From Beaufortia kweichowensis (lineage: Eukaryota > Chordata > Actinopteri > Cypriniformes > Gastromyzontidae): a stretch of 64,000 nucleotides of DNA. Made by a program: the position numbers and the translations under genes. The notes beneath the pieces are model-generated. The model had not been told where the DNA came from and searched no databases. It worked only from the letters and a program-made list of their open reading frames with translations. Below, one piece after another: positions 1-11,016 of this stretch (positions are counted from its first letter, which is position 1; each line of letters opens with the position of its first letter). Location: assembly GCA_019155185.1 (NCBI GenBank), contig CM032804.1:16344221-16408220 (forward strand), in the 5' to 3' direction.

Positions 1-945
1 AAAATCCAACATAATTCATAAAAAATATGATAAGAAAATTATGTAAAGTGGAAGGAGTAAATCACCTGGAGTATCTGAAGGATTTCGTGAGATTCGTGCT
101 AACTTGTAGAGCCTTTTACTGTATTATCAACACAAGGAAGACACAATTGTAATAAAAGAGAATTTATTTACAAAAGACATACAAGACTAACTAACAACAC
201 TAATAAATGATACTAAAGAGCTAAAGGATAGTAAGGTTGGGAAATTAAGTGTAAAGAATGGAAAAATGCAGGTTACTGAGATAGACACTAACACATTAAT
301 GCCAAGGTCTCTAGAAAGAGGTTTGGTAAGTGATATTTACGTTCACGTGAGCAGTCCGATGGTGGCGACGTCTTCCACTGGTGAGGCTGGGCCTTGCTGT
401 GGTGGAGAAGGAGTCTGAATCCGTTCAACAGCCTTGAACACAAAGCGCTGTGGGATGCTAATCCCCTAGAGCACCGAGAGGGTCCTGGCGATCTGGAACA
501 CGCAGATGAATTTACCTGGAAGTGAAGGTTGCAGACAATTGTTTGTTATTGCCTTTCTGGACAGCAGGCTCTGAACGTGATTGCTCTGGTTCAGTCTCTG
601 CGGGGAGACTCAGAACTGGTGTTGCTGTTATGCTTTCTAGCATACAGGCCAGAAACTCAGGACGATGGGTGATCTGTTAAACTTCCTAGCACAGGGGATA
701 GAAATTCAGAATGGGTGATCTGTTATGCTTCCTAGCACATCAGCCGGAAACTCAAAACGAAGAATTCGTGTTGAAAGGGTACTTTTATCCCTTTTAAGGA
801 GGAGATTGCATTTTGGTGCTTGTTCTTTGCAGGGATGTGATTGGCTGATGATGTCAGAAGAGCTCACTCATTCTTTTGCCTCTGTAGTGAACGTATTTGC
901 ACATGTGGAGGTCCTGAGGCATTTTATGGTCAGGCTGGCCTGAAT
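1..945. repeat. Dispersed LTR-like repeat, copy A (window-edge truncated)
   Basis: This stretch is a diverged second copy of 15262-16330 in the same orientation. Shared landmarks in the same order are the AATCCAACATAA start, a GGAAGACACAATTGTAATAA block, a GTTCACGTGAGCAGTCCGA block, short repeats built on GTGATCTGTTATGCTTCCTAGC, and the ending TTGAAAGGGTACTTTTATCC. Copy A has fewer of the minisatellite units (about 600-760) than copy B. No coding region is visible on either strand. The minus strand has an AATAAA-like region and the general look of an LTR, but neither ends nor target duplications can be defined because the window starts inside it. Bases 946-1626 that follow hold no recognisable gene; an upstream exon of the next gene could be hidden there. 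Confidence 0.6.
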
Positions 946-1626
946 GTTTGGGTGAGTGGTTTAGTTTGATAATAAGGCTGCCCTATAGAGGATGTCTGGC
1001 AGTTTCTCTGGTATCCTTATCTAATGACACTGGTCCCTTGTATACATTAGAAAGAGACCCTGCTGTAATGTTGGGATCTGAAATGCCTTCTGGTGTGCTG
1101 TTCACTACAGCAGCTCATTTAAAATGCAACAGCTCTTACAAGAATAAAAAGATATGAGCAAATTAGTCAGGTTCTGTCAACATTACACTGGTTACCTATT
1201 AACGCCCCTACTGGGCCGCCCATTATTATTAATAGAAAAAATAATATTGTTAATATATTTAAAAATGTCTAGTGACATAATTAAATATATCCTTATGTAC
1301 ATTTGTTTATTCAATACATTACTCGTTTATTAAATAAAGCCTGCTAACAGCCTTGTACTTTAACTACTTCTTATTGAAATGTATATGCCCGTTTCTGTAT
1401 GCAAGTTCATCGTCAGTCCCACCTCGTAACACCTGTATACTCACTTTGCTTTTCACACTTTTATTTCTTTTATTTATATTTAATGTATCACTTATAGTTA
1501 ATGTTTCCTGTACAGCTGCTTTGTAACAATGAAAATTATAAAATGCTCTGTACAAAAATAATACCGAGTTGCATTGAGTAATGTTGTATGGAATGTGAAG
1601 GTAAAATTTGCAGTTACATGCTTCAG

Positions 1627-4600
1627 GTGGGCAGACAAAGTCTTCACAGGAGGGAAGCGTGAGACTGGTGGCTGGTCTGTCTTCATCTGGTCGTGTGGAA
1701 GTCTATCATGATGGACAGTGGGGTACGGTTTGTGATGATGGCTGGGAACTGGCTGAAGCACAGGTAGTGTGTCGACAACTGGGTTTCTCTGGAGCAATAT
1801 CTGTCACTTCTGGAGGATATTATGGTGAAGGTAAGTTTCACAGCAGAGCATGTGAGAACAGAATATGATAGTTATGTTTAGTAAAGGTGTGAACAATTGT
1901 CTTATTTCTGTGGCCCTTATTTAGGATCTGGTCCAATCTGGCTGGATGATATGAAGTGTAAAGGCTTTGAGAGCTCACTGTCTGACTGCAACTTTAAAGG
2001 CTGGGCTGTTACTGACTGCACACATAAAGAAGACGCAGGAGTTGTCTGTGATGCTGGTACGCCATCTACTGAATATCCATGAAATTGCAATCACAATAAT
2101 ATTTTTTTCTTAAAGAAACCCTCTTGCTTTTGTTCAGATTATCTTATTATTATGATGTCAACATCCATTTGGCACTAGATGGCTGATGGCACTATTATAT
2201 ACACAACTGCGTTTGATCTTGTGAATCTGGATGGGCTTAATAATGCATTTATAGTGTTTTATAGTTAGTATTTAACATTATTTAATATTTAAAGGGTCAT
2301 ATGGTGCGATTTCTTGTTTTCTTTTTTCTTTAGTGTGTTATGTAGTGTTCTGTTTGTGCATGCATAAGATCTGAAGAGTTACACAGCTCAAATTCTCAAA
2401 ACCAAAGAGATATTCTTTGTAAATGTGAGTTATAGATGCAGTCAATGGCACTTTGTGTCCTCTATTATGGATCGTACATGTGCTACAGATTGCAACTGTA
2501 ATGCGTCACGTCAGGGTTTTTTTCTCCCTTAACGCAAAGATTGCGTTAATTTTAGTCTCGCTGTAGTATTGTTGACGCCGGTGCTGCCTTGTCATGGTTT
2601 TTCAAATATGGTAAGCTGCGTAACATTTTCAAACCAATCACAGTGCACTGGATCACTGGCCAATCAGAGCACACCGCACTTTTCAGAATGATAAGCTTTG
2701 TAAAAATCGACACGTTTTAGAAAGGCGAGGTAGAGAGGAGCAACAATAATTTACGGTATGTGTAAAATAATGACTTTTTTTAACCTAAAACCGCCTAAAC
2801 ACATTGCATTAAACCAAATACACAAAATGATGTTCTTTTTAGAACCGTCATTTGACCCCTTTAAAATTTAATATACATTTCATTGTTGTAAATGTAATTT
2901 TAGTTTGTACAAATAAAATAAATGTTGAATCAACAAACACAAAAAGTTAAGAATCTATTAGCTGTTTACCAATAAAACCATTACAAAATAGCTTTTGGGC
3001 CATAATCCGAAAGGCCAACAATTATGTTTTATTGGTTTCCGTCAGCCAGATAACATCCTACTAATAGATCCCAACACATTACTGGTAAAGTAATGTGCCA
3101 TAGTTCCCATTATGACTATTAAATCCATTAAAATGTCTGTTATGCTTTCTATGGGGGATATTCTTATCAGTTCCCTTTCAAGGGAACTCGCGCTGCGTCA
3201 GCGTTGCGATGCTATGGGAACGCCTCTGCGTGGATGCGTCTAAAGCACGTATGTCAAATCTGCTCCACTCCCGGCTGGCGTACTTTGAGGAGCATGGCCC
3301 GCCATGCGGTTTCTGCGGCGGTAGCTCCGTTCCTGCCGAGGCAGGGCGGCGCGATCCGTCGTGGGGATCGCGAATGGATCTTGCCAACAGGCTGGGGACG
3401 GGCGGCGCCCTATCCCAGCCTCACTCGGCAATGTCCGCTCTCACTCCTGGCCAGGAAGCACACGGTGCGTCTACTTCCACCCAGAGTGGGAGCCCACAGC
3501 TCCAGCTATCCTCCTCTGAGGAGGTGGATGTGCTGAGCATGGAATTGGGGGAAAGAGAAGAACCCCCCATGTACGAGGAGCTGGTGGAGGTGGTAACGCG
3601 GGCAGTCGCTCAGCTGAGGCTCAACTGGCCCACCGAAGTGCAGAGCGCTCGTCCGCCGAGTCGGTTAGACGAGTGCTTTCTAACACCAAAGGCGCCACCT
3701 CCACGCCGGGGCCTGCCATTCGTTCCGGACCTCCACAGTGAGCTGTCGAGGTCCTGGAACTGGCCGTATTCAGCCCGTGTTTTCACCCTTCGCATGTCGG
3801 AGTACTTTAACATCGTGGGGGCGGGGGAGCACGGGTACGGGGCGATGCCCAGGATTGAACAGACGCTTGCCAGCTATCTGTCTCCCTCGTCGGCATTGTC
3901 CCTAAAGGCCCCGGGTCAGGCTGGAGCATGCCTTCACACCATCTCCATGCTCCAGGCCTACCAAGCCGACCTGCTGCGGGACTTGGATGAGGGTGAGGGA
4001 GTTGATCCCGATCCAGTCAAGGTACTGCGCCGGGCCACAGATGTCTCTCTTAGAGCAATCAAAGAGTCCAAAACATCGCACCCTCTCGAGTTTACCTCTG
4101 CCAATACAACCCAGGGCTTCAAGTTAACACAAAGCATAAGACCAGACACCAGCCTCGAGAGGCAGGATGGAAACTTCTGCCAAATGACTCTCGTTGGGTT
4201 CTGCAAATAGTAGAACACGGCTACACGATTCAGTTCGGGTTTATCACCGCCCGTATTCAGCGGGGTGTTATCCACCGAGGTGGGCCCCGAACAAGCTCTG
4301 GTCATGGAACAGGAAGTAAACACACTTCTGGCAAAGGGGGACATAGAGTTCCTCCTCCAGAAAGAGAGGCTGGGTTTTACAGCCATTATTTCATTGTTCA
4401 AAAAAAGGATGGGGGCTTGCGCCCGAACTGAATCGTGTAGCCGTGTTCTACTATTTGCAGAACCCAATGAGAGTCATTTGGCAGAAGTTTCCACCCTGCC
4501 TCTCGAGGCTGGTGTCTGGACTCAAATCAGGTCCATGGACTGGTTTGTCACAATAAACATGAAGGACACATACTTCCATGTCTCCATCCTTCCCAAACAC

Positions 4601-7214
4601 AGGAAGTTCCTGAGGTCCGCTTTTGGGGGCGTAGCATACCAATATCGGATTCTTCCCTTCGGTCTGGCCCTGTCACCCCGCACGTTCACGAAATGTGTAG
4701 ATGCTGCCCTGTCACCTCTGCGTCTCCAAGGCATTCGCATACTCAATTATTTAGATGATTGGCTCATTTTGGCTGAGTCGGAGAGTCTAGCAGTTCAACA
4801 TCGAGATGTTGTGCACGCACATATGAAAGTGCTAGGGTTGCGGCTGAACACCAAGAAGGGTTTGCTTTCTCCAGTTCAGAGAATTATCTATCTAGTTGTA
4901 GAGTGGGACTTGAGGGTCATGTCAGCGCGTCTCTCTGCAGCATGCATGCACTCTATTCAGAGGTCCAGCTTCATCAATATGTCACCGTCAAGTAGTTTCA
5001 ACGAGTTTTGGGTCTCCTGGCAGCTGCAGCCAGCATCGTGCCTCGCTGCTTACATTCGTTCGATTTTATGACTTGGACCTGACTTCTACGCCAGGGTCCC
5101 ATGTGCTTGTGCCCTAGTCGTGCTCTTCTGACTCACACTAGACAGAGACTTGCTCTTATGGCGGCGTTGGAACCTCATTCCCATAGCGTCGCAATGCTGA
5201 CGCAGCGCGATTTCCTTTGAAAGGGAACGTCTCAGATTACGTATGCAACCCTGGTTCCCTGAAAGGGAATGAGACGCTGCATCTGCCTGCCATACTCCCG
5301 GCATCCCTGGGTGCAGCTTCGGCCTAAGAAGCTAAAGTGATATCGTTCCGGGGTCTTTTTTACTTCCTGGTCCTGACGTCACCCCATCTGTGACGTTGCG
5401 GATTGGCGTTCCCATAGCGTCGCAGCGCTGACGCAGCGCCTCGTTCCCTTTCAGGGAACCAGGGTTACATACGTAACCTGAGACGTTATTTCACATCAGT
5501 AATGCAACCTAGGTCATAATCAGTGACTGCAATGTGGTAATCTTGTAACAGTTAGTCAAAGGGAGAGTTGTAAACCGAGACAAGATTTAAATAATTTTTT
5601 AATAATTTTCAGTACTTTCAAATGTTACACTATTTTAAGGTACAAAGAAAAAAAGCATACAGCGTTCCTTCTAGGCTGTCTGTTTAAAACGTGTAATGGA
5701 GGGTCACTCCTGACAAAGATCATTCTGTCAGTTTTGTTTATCTTTTCAGGTAATGACAACAATCGTCAGTCCTTTTTGGATAACAGTCTGGGTTTGTCTA
5801 AGAGTCTGGGTGCTCTGTTCAACAGTGGAGAGTCTTGTGATTTTAACATTACTGTACGTGATGTCAGTGAAGATGCAGAGCAGATGTTTTGTGTGCACAG
5901 TGTGATCCTCCTCATGTATCCAGAGCTGAACATAACCCACGAGCCCAGAAACCTTACGGTGGAGGTCAGTGAGATGTGCCATCCACACGTCTCTGCTTTT
6001 CTCAGGTAACTTTCCAAAGACCAATTATGGTCTATGGTAGTTAACTACCATAGACCATAATTTATTCAGGTTAATAGTAACTATGGTAGTTACTTTGAGG
6101 TAGTAAAATATGATTTCTTGAATGTTTACATATTGACACAGTAGTGTTGATCACTTACAGTATCTGAACTGTTTGACACAGGTATTTGTACACACGTCAG
6201 ATTGACGTTTCCATCACATCAGCCCAATGTCTTCATCAGTTGGCATATATGTTTGGAGTAAGGAAGCTAATGGAGGATGTTGGCAGGGTCTTTACTTTAC
6301 TCATTCCTGAAGACAATACCTTCCAGACCCAGATGTCAATGTATGAGTATGGCGTCCGCACAGGTGATCTGGTTTTGCAGGAGAACGTCCTACAGTATCT
6401 TTCATGGAACTGTGATTTCCTAATAGATTCTCCAGTGTGGAGCAGCCTCTCCTTTCACATGATTGATGCTCTGCTGTCGCGCTCAGATCTGGTTGTGAAA
6501 GATGAAGCTTCTCTTCTCAAAGCGCTGGAGAGCTGGATCCAACGCAAAGGGGATGCAGTTAGTCCAGAACAACAGGCCAATCTCCTGAATCATATCCGCT
6601 TCCTGATGATCCCTGTAGATAAACTATATGAAATACAGTTTACTTCAAGTATTCTCCATCATAATCATGAGAATCTGTACTTAACCAGCCTGCTCAGAGG
6701 CTTTCAGTTTAATGTTCTGCCCTTCTCTAAGATCAGGCAGCACATGGATAACAGCAGTGATGAGTATCTGCCCAGGATCTACACTGCAGATGAGTGGAGT
6801 GTGTTTCTCAATGAAACCTCTCTCAATTACCCCTCTTACAACTACTACGGCCAAAATAACAGAATCCAAACTCTGTCCACTCGTGTACACACTAGTGCTG
6901 TTTTCAGAGACCAAACTGTGCAATGGCAAGCACAAGTTTTTCGTAGCCATCAGGAATGCTCTAACTATGGTATTACATGTCCTTCACTCCCTGTTGCAAG
7001 ATTCTATATATATAGCAACCCATATGGTTACACCGGCACTGTTCGCTTTAATAACAGATTGGTTCTCACTTGTATGAAAGAAAACAATGTCTTTTATGTG
7101 CAAGATTTCAAGAATGACATTGCAGTAATTCCAGCTAACAACAGCATGGGCCTGACCATCCCCTGTCCTGATGACTACAGTTTCAGATTTGTAGTGCGTC
7201 CAGAATATATCTGA
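1627..7214 (+). CDS. lgals3bp: Galectin-3-binding-protein-like gene (SRCR-BTB-BACK), exons 2 onward
   Basis: Four exons can be placed with canonical splice sites and consistent phases: 1627-1830, 1925-2056, 5750-6005 and 6182-7214 (stop TGA). The first two encode one SRCR domain (GSVRLV start, WGTVCDDGW, VCRQLGF, then a CxxxESSLSDC half with DAGVVCDAG at its end). Exon 3 encodes a BTB/POZ-like segment (CDFNITV, FCVHSVILL). Exon 4 encodes the BACK domain (YGVRTGDLVLQENVLQYLSWN) and the C-terminal cysteine-containing domain ending in RFVVRPEYI. This order is the architecture of secreted LGALS3BP/Mac-2-binding protein, a glycoprotein of innate immunity and cell adhesion that binds galectins. The signal-peptide exon is not visible upstream and may lie before the window or within repeat-filled DNA. 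No stops interrupt the visible exons, so the gene may be functional. Which fish paralogue it is cannot be told. Intron 2 holds a MITE and a DIRS element. Confidence 0.88.
2293..2860. mobile_element. TTAA-flanked MITE in intron 2 of the lgals3bp-like gene
   Basis: The element is flanked by TTAA on both sides (2289-2292 and 2861-2864). Its ends are inverted: AGGGTCATATGG on the left and the reverse complement of AGGGGTCAAATGACGG on the right. TTAA target sites are typical of the piggyBac and Kolobok/ISL2EU groups, but no transposase is present, so the family is an inference. The inner part contains a piece resembling the 3' end of the L2 LINEs found elsewhere in this window. Confidence 0.7.
2425..2532 (+). 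repeat. L2 LINE 3'-end-like fragment inside the MITE
   Basis: The order of blocks (GTGAGTTAT, CAATGGCA, TTTGTGTCC, ATGTGCTACAGATTGCAACT, GTCAGGGTTTTTTTCTC) parallels 45130-45230 and 54945-55040, the 3' untranslated parts of the two L2 copies in this window. It is diverged, and the (TTGAA)n tail is missing. It may be an old insertion into the MITE or sequence shared between the two families. Confidence 0.5.
3209..4130 (+). pseudogene. DIRS gag-like ORF1
   Basis: An open frame from ATG 3209 gives a protein rich in acidic and proline residues. A conserved middle includes SEYFNIVGAGEHGYGAMPRI, then LASYLSPSSALSLKAP, then LQAYQADLLRDLDEGEG. This block is characteristic of the first ORF of fish DIRS1-type elements and is thought to be the structural (gag-like) protein. 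The frame stays open to 4210, but after about 4130 it reads the wrong frame of what should be the linker to the RT: the homologous reading WVLQIVEHGYTIQFG appears in another frame at 4194-4238. A frameshift or deletion therefore separates it from pol. Confidence 0.65.
4141..4520. repeat. Inverted ~95-bp duplication inside the DIRS element
   Basis: Bases 4141-4235 and 4424-4520 are reverse complements with only a few mismatches; shared cores include AACTTCTGCCAAATGACTCT and AATAGTAGAACACGGCTACA. The left copy makes sense as DIRS coding sequence (WVLQIVEHGYTIQFG on the plus strand), so the right copy is the misplaced one. It replaces rather than simply interrupts RT sequence, which suggests a template-switch or inversion event during replication of the element. 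Confidence 0.85.
4187..5071 (+). pseudogene. DIRS reverse transcriptase, damaged
   Basis: RT motifs are readable in order: VVEHGYTIQFG-like lead-in (4194-4238), VMEQEVNTLLAKGDIE (about 4303-4350), KKDGGLRP in another frame (about 4401-4425), then DWFVTINMKDTYFHVSILP (about 4538-4596), YRILPFGLALSPRTFTK and NYLDDWLILAE with the catalytic LDD intact (about 4640-4780). Between GLRP and DWFVT the expected conserved RT stretch is replaced by 4424-4520, an inverted copy of 4141-4235 (separate entry), so the frame there is nonsense. The C-terminal part breaks after about 5060. Catalytic asparagine/aspartate changes include INMKD where family members usually have IDLKD. Confidence 0.7.
5226..5487. 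mobile_element. Short palindromic element sharing DIRS-type termini
   Basis: It begins AACGTCTCAGATTACGTATG and ends with the reverse complement of AACGTCTCAGGTTACGTATG. Both ends continue into CCCTGGTTCCCTGAAAGGGAA and GCTGCGTCAGCG-like blocks also found in the DIRS inverted repeats. There is no coding capacity. It abuts and slightly overlaps the right end of the DIRS element, so it is either a non-autonomous derivative inserted at the DIRS end or a duplicated end of the same element. Confidence 0.65.
6023..6062. repeat. Perfect 40-bp palindrome beside a splice donor
   Basis: AATTATGGTCTATGGTAGTT is followed immediately by its exact reverse complement. It starts 17 bases after the end of lgals3bp-like exon 3 (donor at 6006). 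Related pieces (ACTATGGTAGTTACTTTGAG) follow at about 6079. It can form a 20-bp hairpin in the pre-mRNA. Confidence 0.9.
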
Positions 7215-7361
7215 CAGCATAACCCTTGTTTCATTCAGCTCTGTTTTGTTTTATAACCATCTTGTTCAGTGTCACTAATGTTCAATGTATGATTATTTCA
7301 ATTTGATTCCTTTAGTGTTCACCTAGTTTGGATAATTTTCAGAATGTTTGGTTTGATATTA

Positions 7362-7367
7362 AATAAA
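7362..7367 (+). terminator. Polyadenylation signal of the lgals3bp-like gene
   Basis: AATAAA lies about 150 bases after the stop codon in an AT-rich 3' flank, and GT/T-rich sequence (TTGTCTGTCTGTTAATTTG) follows from 7385. This fits the end of the transcript. Confidence 0.6.
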
Positions 7368-9665
7368 ACCGCATTTTCTTCATATTGTCTGTCTGTTAAT
7401 TTGCTCCTGAAATACTAAATTAGTTTGTGCATGGTATAGATACCACTATCTGCCACACAGTTTACAATGAACTACTTCCTAAAAACATTAATAATTAAAA
7501 ACTTCCTTTGAAAGTTCTAAGGTTTTAGAGTCAGTATATGGTCTCTGTTTTGCGATAAAGATACTCCAGCAACAGAAATATGATTAATTGTGATGGACAT
7601 GCAAATGACAACATGCAAAATAAAAACGGATAATTTGCAAGCGGATAAAGTAAACTCTTCTCTAGCTAGAAAGCTGATCTTCTGGTATGCACTCGGATGC
7701 TCCCGGACCCTCCCATTGCCTCCCATCAAGGTGGAAAAAGACCACCAGTTTAAGGTTAGAACCTGGGATCTGTTCTTGGTATGATGCTAACTACATTCGA
7801 GATGTAATAACACATTATATAGATTATATAATCGCGATCTTCCAGCACACCTGTTGTTTTTGATTAGTATGGCAGGATTCATTTGTTTAAGATCATTGCG
7901 CGTTCAGACATTGTTTGAAAAGCCAGCATATACTGATAGATGAAACATTGATCAACGAAGCAGCTAATGCTGGTTGTGACGTCAAAGGCTGTTAGAAGGT
8001 TATGGCAACTGTAAAAACCTTATTAAAATGTCAGATAATACATCAGAACTGCACAAACAAGTATACAAATATTGTATTTTAATCACATATTACTTTCTTA
8101 ATGTCACCAAAGTGGTAATTCTTTAAAATTTGTACTGTACATGAAATCTTATTTAAAAATGTCACTGTTAAATTGTCTGTCATGAAAAAAGCATTTTAAC
8201 ACAGGTTCATTATGAGATGGTGTTTTTCCCACAAAAGGGTTAAAAGTGCAACTGTTTTTACAGTTTTTCTATTTGACACATTTCTCCAAATGAATATAGT
8301 TGCTAATTAACACAGCAAATTAATACAAACAGTTCAGTGTTCACTGCATAATGAAGCACTGCAGTTTATTCTATTAATGCATTTATCAAAAGTAAATACT
8401 AACATCAAAACTAAAAGTGTGTTCACTGTTGGTTTGATAAGAAATTCAGGTGTACATACACAAATATATGAATGAAATAATTGTTTGTGTGTTTGTTTTT
8501 TGTGTCCGTTAATCATGTTCTTCAAAGTTCTTTAATGACAAGTTTAGTTGTAATTTGTAAGTTTTCACATACAAATAAATAAATAAATGTACTGCAATCA
8601 TTGTGTCTCGATTCGTTTGTATTACTAACTTTTGTGGACAATTACGAAGTGTCTAGATCATTGTGTTAACTGTTTTGAGAGCAGTGACCTGTGTTTGGGG
8701 AAATGTGTAAAATTGTTTGAGAAAAACTGTAATACTCACGACACTGAAGAAACTTTGTCAGATTGCTGTCTTTTGAGTAAATATTTGTACGTTAAGTTAT
8801 ATAACAGCTTTCCTGTAACTGCATGTACTTATGTAACTTATTACTGACTGCAATATTGTTTATAATGTATTGTGAATTTATTGAATTCTCCGTAAAATAC
8901 AGAGGGTAATATTCACTCCTCTTGGACATTAAAATGCAAAAACTTCGAGACATTGTCCATCTAATGACAACAAAAGTAAAGTTGGTGTTGGAAACTAGGT
9001 ACTAAATCATTATTTCACAAAAAGTAAAATTGTTTACTTTACATGACAACACTTATTCCAGAATGTGAATAAGATTTCTGCCTGTTGTCCAGAAAGATTA
9101 CAAATAAACTCAAAGAAAATACATGTGGGCATTAGCATGTTTGTCTTGTTTTTAGTTCAAGAAATATAATGAAAAATGGTGTTCCACAATTTTATCCCAT
9201 GCAGCTCAAATTTATTGACTGTAGATCATCATCATCTGCACCTTCATCATAGTGATCTCACATCTTTTTTTTGTTGGTGGTAATGTCATGTAGTGTGTTC
9301 TGTTCTGGCTGAAGACAGGAACTGGGTTTGGCTCAAGGAATCATGCCATTAAACGCTGACTGCAGACATAACCCTGTCTTCAAGCAAATGCCCATCATAA
9401 TCACTTGTGTAGAGGTAAAATGCAGTTCAGTTAGGTCTACTGAAATATAGTGAACTGGACACTTTATAGTATACTTTATATAGTTTCATACCATATTTAA
9501 ATAATATACATAAATGTGACTCTCTGAAGATTCTTTAGTTACACACAGATCCAGTTCATTCTGTTTTTATGCTGGAGATATGACATATCAAGTCAAACAA
9601 CATAAGATATTTGAAGATATGATTTATTCAATTAGTATAATGTAATATACTATATTACTAATATG
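7368..9665. other. AT-rich intergenic stretch without recognised gene
   Basis: Only short, unconvincing reading frames occur. No conserved motif, RNA gene or clear repeat boundary was seen. A few (AAAT)n-type runs occur near 8575. Confidence 0.6.
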
Positions 9666-11016
9666 AAATATTAATATATCTGTTTGTTTACCTGCACATG
9701 ATGTGCTTTCTGTTTAGAAAATTGCATTTATTTTCAGACTATGCCATCAATTACCTCATGGAGGCCTGGGAGACACATAATGGCACGATTATGAATGCAT
9801 GATCTTTAGTATTATTTATAATATTAATTTGTGGAAAACAGACTGCTGCAGGCTGCACAGGGTCTCAATGGACTGAAATAGCACAAAAAAAGAAATGTTC
9901 AAATTTAAATTGCAGGACACAAAGCACAATATGTCGTTAAAACGAAATAATATGTCGTTTTAACGAGAAAATATGTCATAATAACGAGAAAATATGTCGT
10001 TAAAACGAGATGATATGTCGTTAAAACAACATGTTTTCTCGTTAAAACGATATAATATGTTGTTTTATAGGTATGATGACAAAATTTTCAAACACCCCTA
10101 AACTCAAAATGGATCACATGACTAGACAGAGATGAAAATTCCCTTTACGACGACACCTGGATTGTGAAAATCACTTGAGGATTGCGAAAGTTATGATAAT
10201 TATAATAATGGGGAATGTATTAAAATACTATACATTAATTACAATAGAAGTCATGTGACCGAAAATGTAACTTCCTCATTTTATCAGATATTTGCATGAA
10301 ATTTGAATAGAAGGTAGTATTTTGTTAGTTCTTTCAAATAAAATCATGAAAATGTACTGTTTTAACTGGAATGGGCATCAGACCCATGGTACCTCACTGA
10401 AAACAATTATAATTAATAAGCGTTCATTTATATTCATAAACATTTATTTTCAGAATACAAGAGAAAACAACAATACACATCACTATTAATTGTTAATTCA
10501 TATTCAAATATTCAAATATTAATATATCTGTTTGTTTACCTGCACATGATGTGCTTTCTGTTTAGAAAATTGCATTTATTTTCAGACTATGCCATCAATT
10601 ACCTCATGGAGGCCTGGGAGACACATAATGGCACGATTATGAATGCATGATCTTTAGTATTATTTATAATATTAATTTGTGGAAAACAGACTGCTGCAAA
10701 GTTATGATAATTATAATAATGGGGAATGTATTAAAATACTATACATTAATTACAATAGAAGTCATGTGACCGAAAATGTAACTTCCTCATTTTATCAGAT
10801 ATTTGCATGAAATTTGAATAGAAGGTAGTATTTTGTTAGTTCTTTCAAATAAAATCATGAAAATGTACTGTTTTAACTGGAATGGGCATCAGACCCATGG
10901 TACCTCACTGAAAACAATTATAATTAATAAGCGTTCATTTATATTCATAAACATTTATTTTCAGAATACAAGAGAAAACAACAATACACATCACTATTAA
11001 TTGTTAATTCATATTC
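9666..11016. repeat. Duplicated blocks A-x-B / A'-B'
   Basis: Block A (9666-9850, 185 bp) recurs at 10514-10698, and block B (10188-10506, 319 bp) recurs at 10698-11016, all in direct orientation and nearly identical. In the first set, A and B are separated by 337 bp (9851-10187) that include the left inverted repeat of the next element; in the second set A' joins B' directly. A tandem duplication followed by loss of the 337-bp piece, or the reverse, explains this. Confidence 0.9.

Larger units (their letters stand above)
3171..5228 (+). mobile_element. DIRS-like YR retrotransposon, internally deleted and rearranged
   Basis: Left and right ends are inverted copies: the left end reads TTCCCTTTCAAGGGAACTCG then GCTGCGTCAGCG, and 5178-5228 reads as its reverse complement. 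Between them lie a gag-like reading frame and a reverse transcriptase of the DIRS1 type. The RNase H/methylase and tyrosine recombinase regions expected downstream of the RT are missing: the RT frame runs out near 5060 and the right repeat follows directly. The element therefore cannot be autonomous. It sits in intron 2 of the lgals3bp-like gene in sense orientation. No target duplication is expected for this class. Confidence 0.8.

Noticed and set aside
725..1157. Two short frames at the left edge
   Set aside because: Lie in the LTR-like repeat or its flank; the second copy of the repeat does not keep them.
3958..4467. Minus-strand 169-codon frame across the DIRS element
   Set aside because: Antisense shadow; it exists because of the internal inverted duplication.
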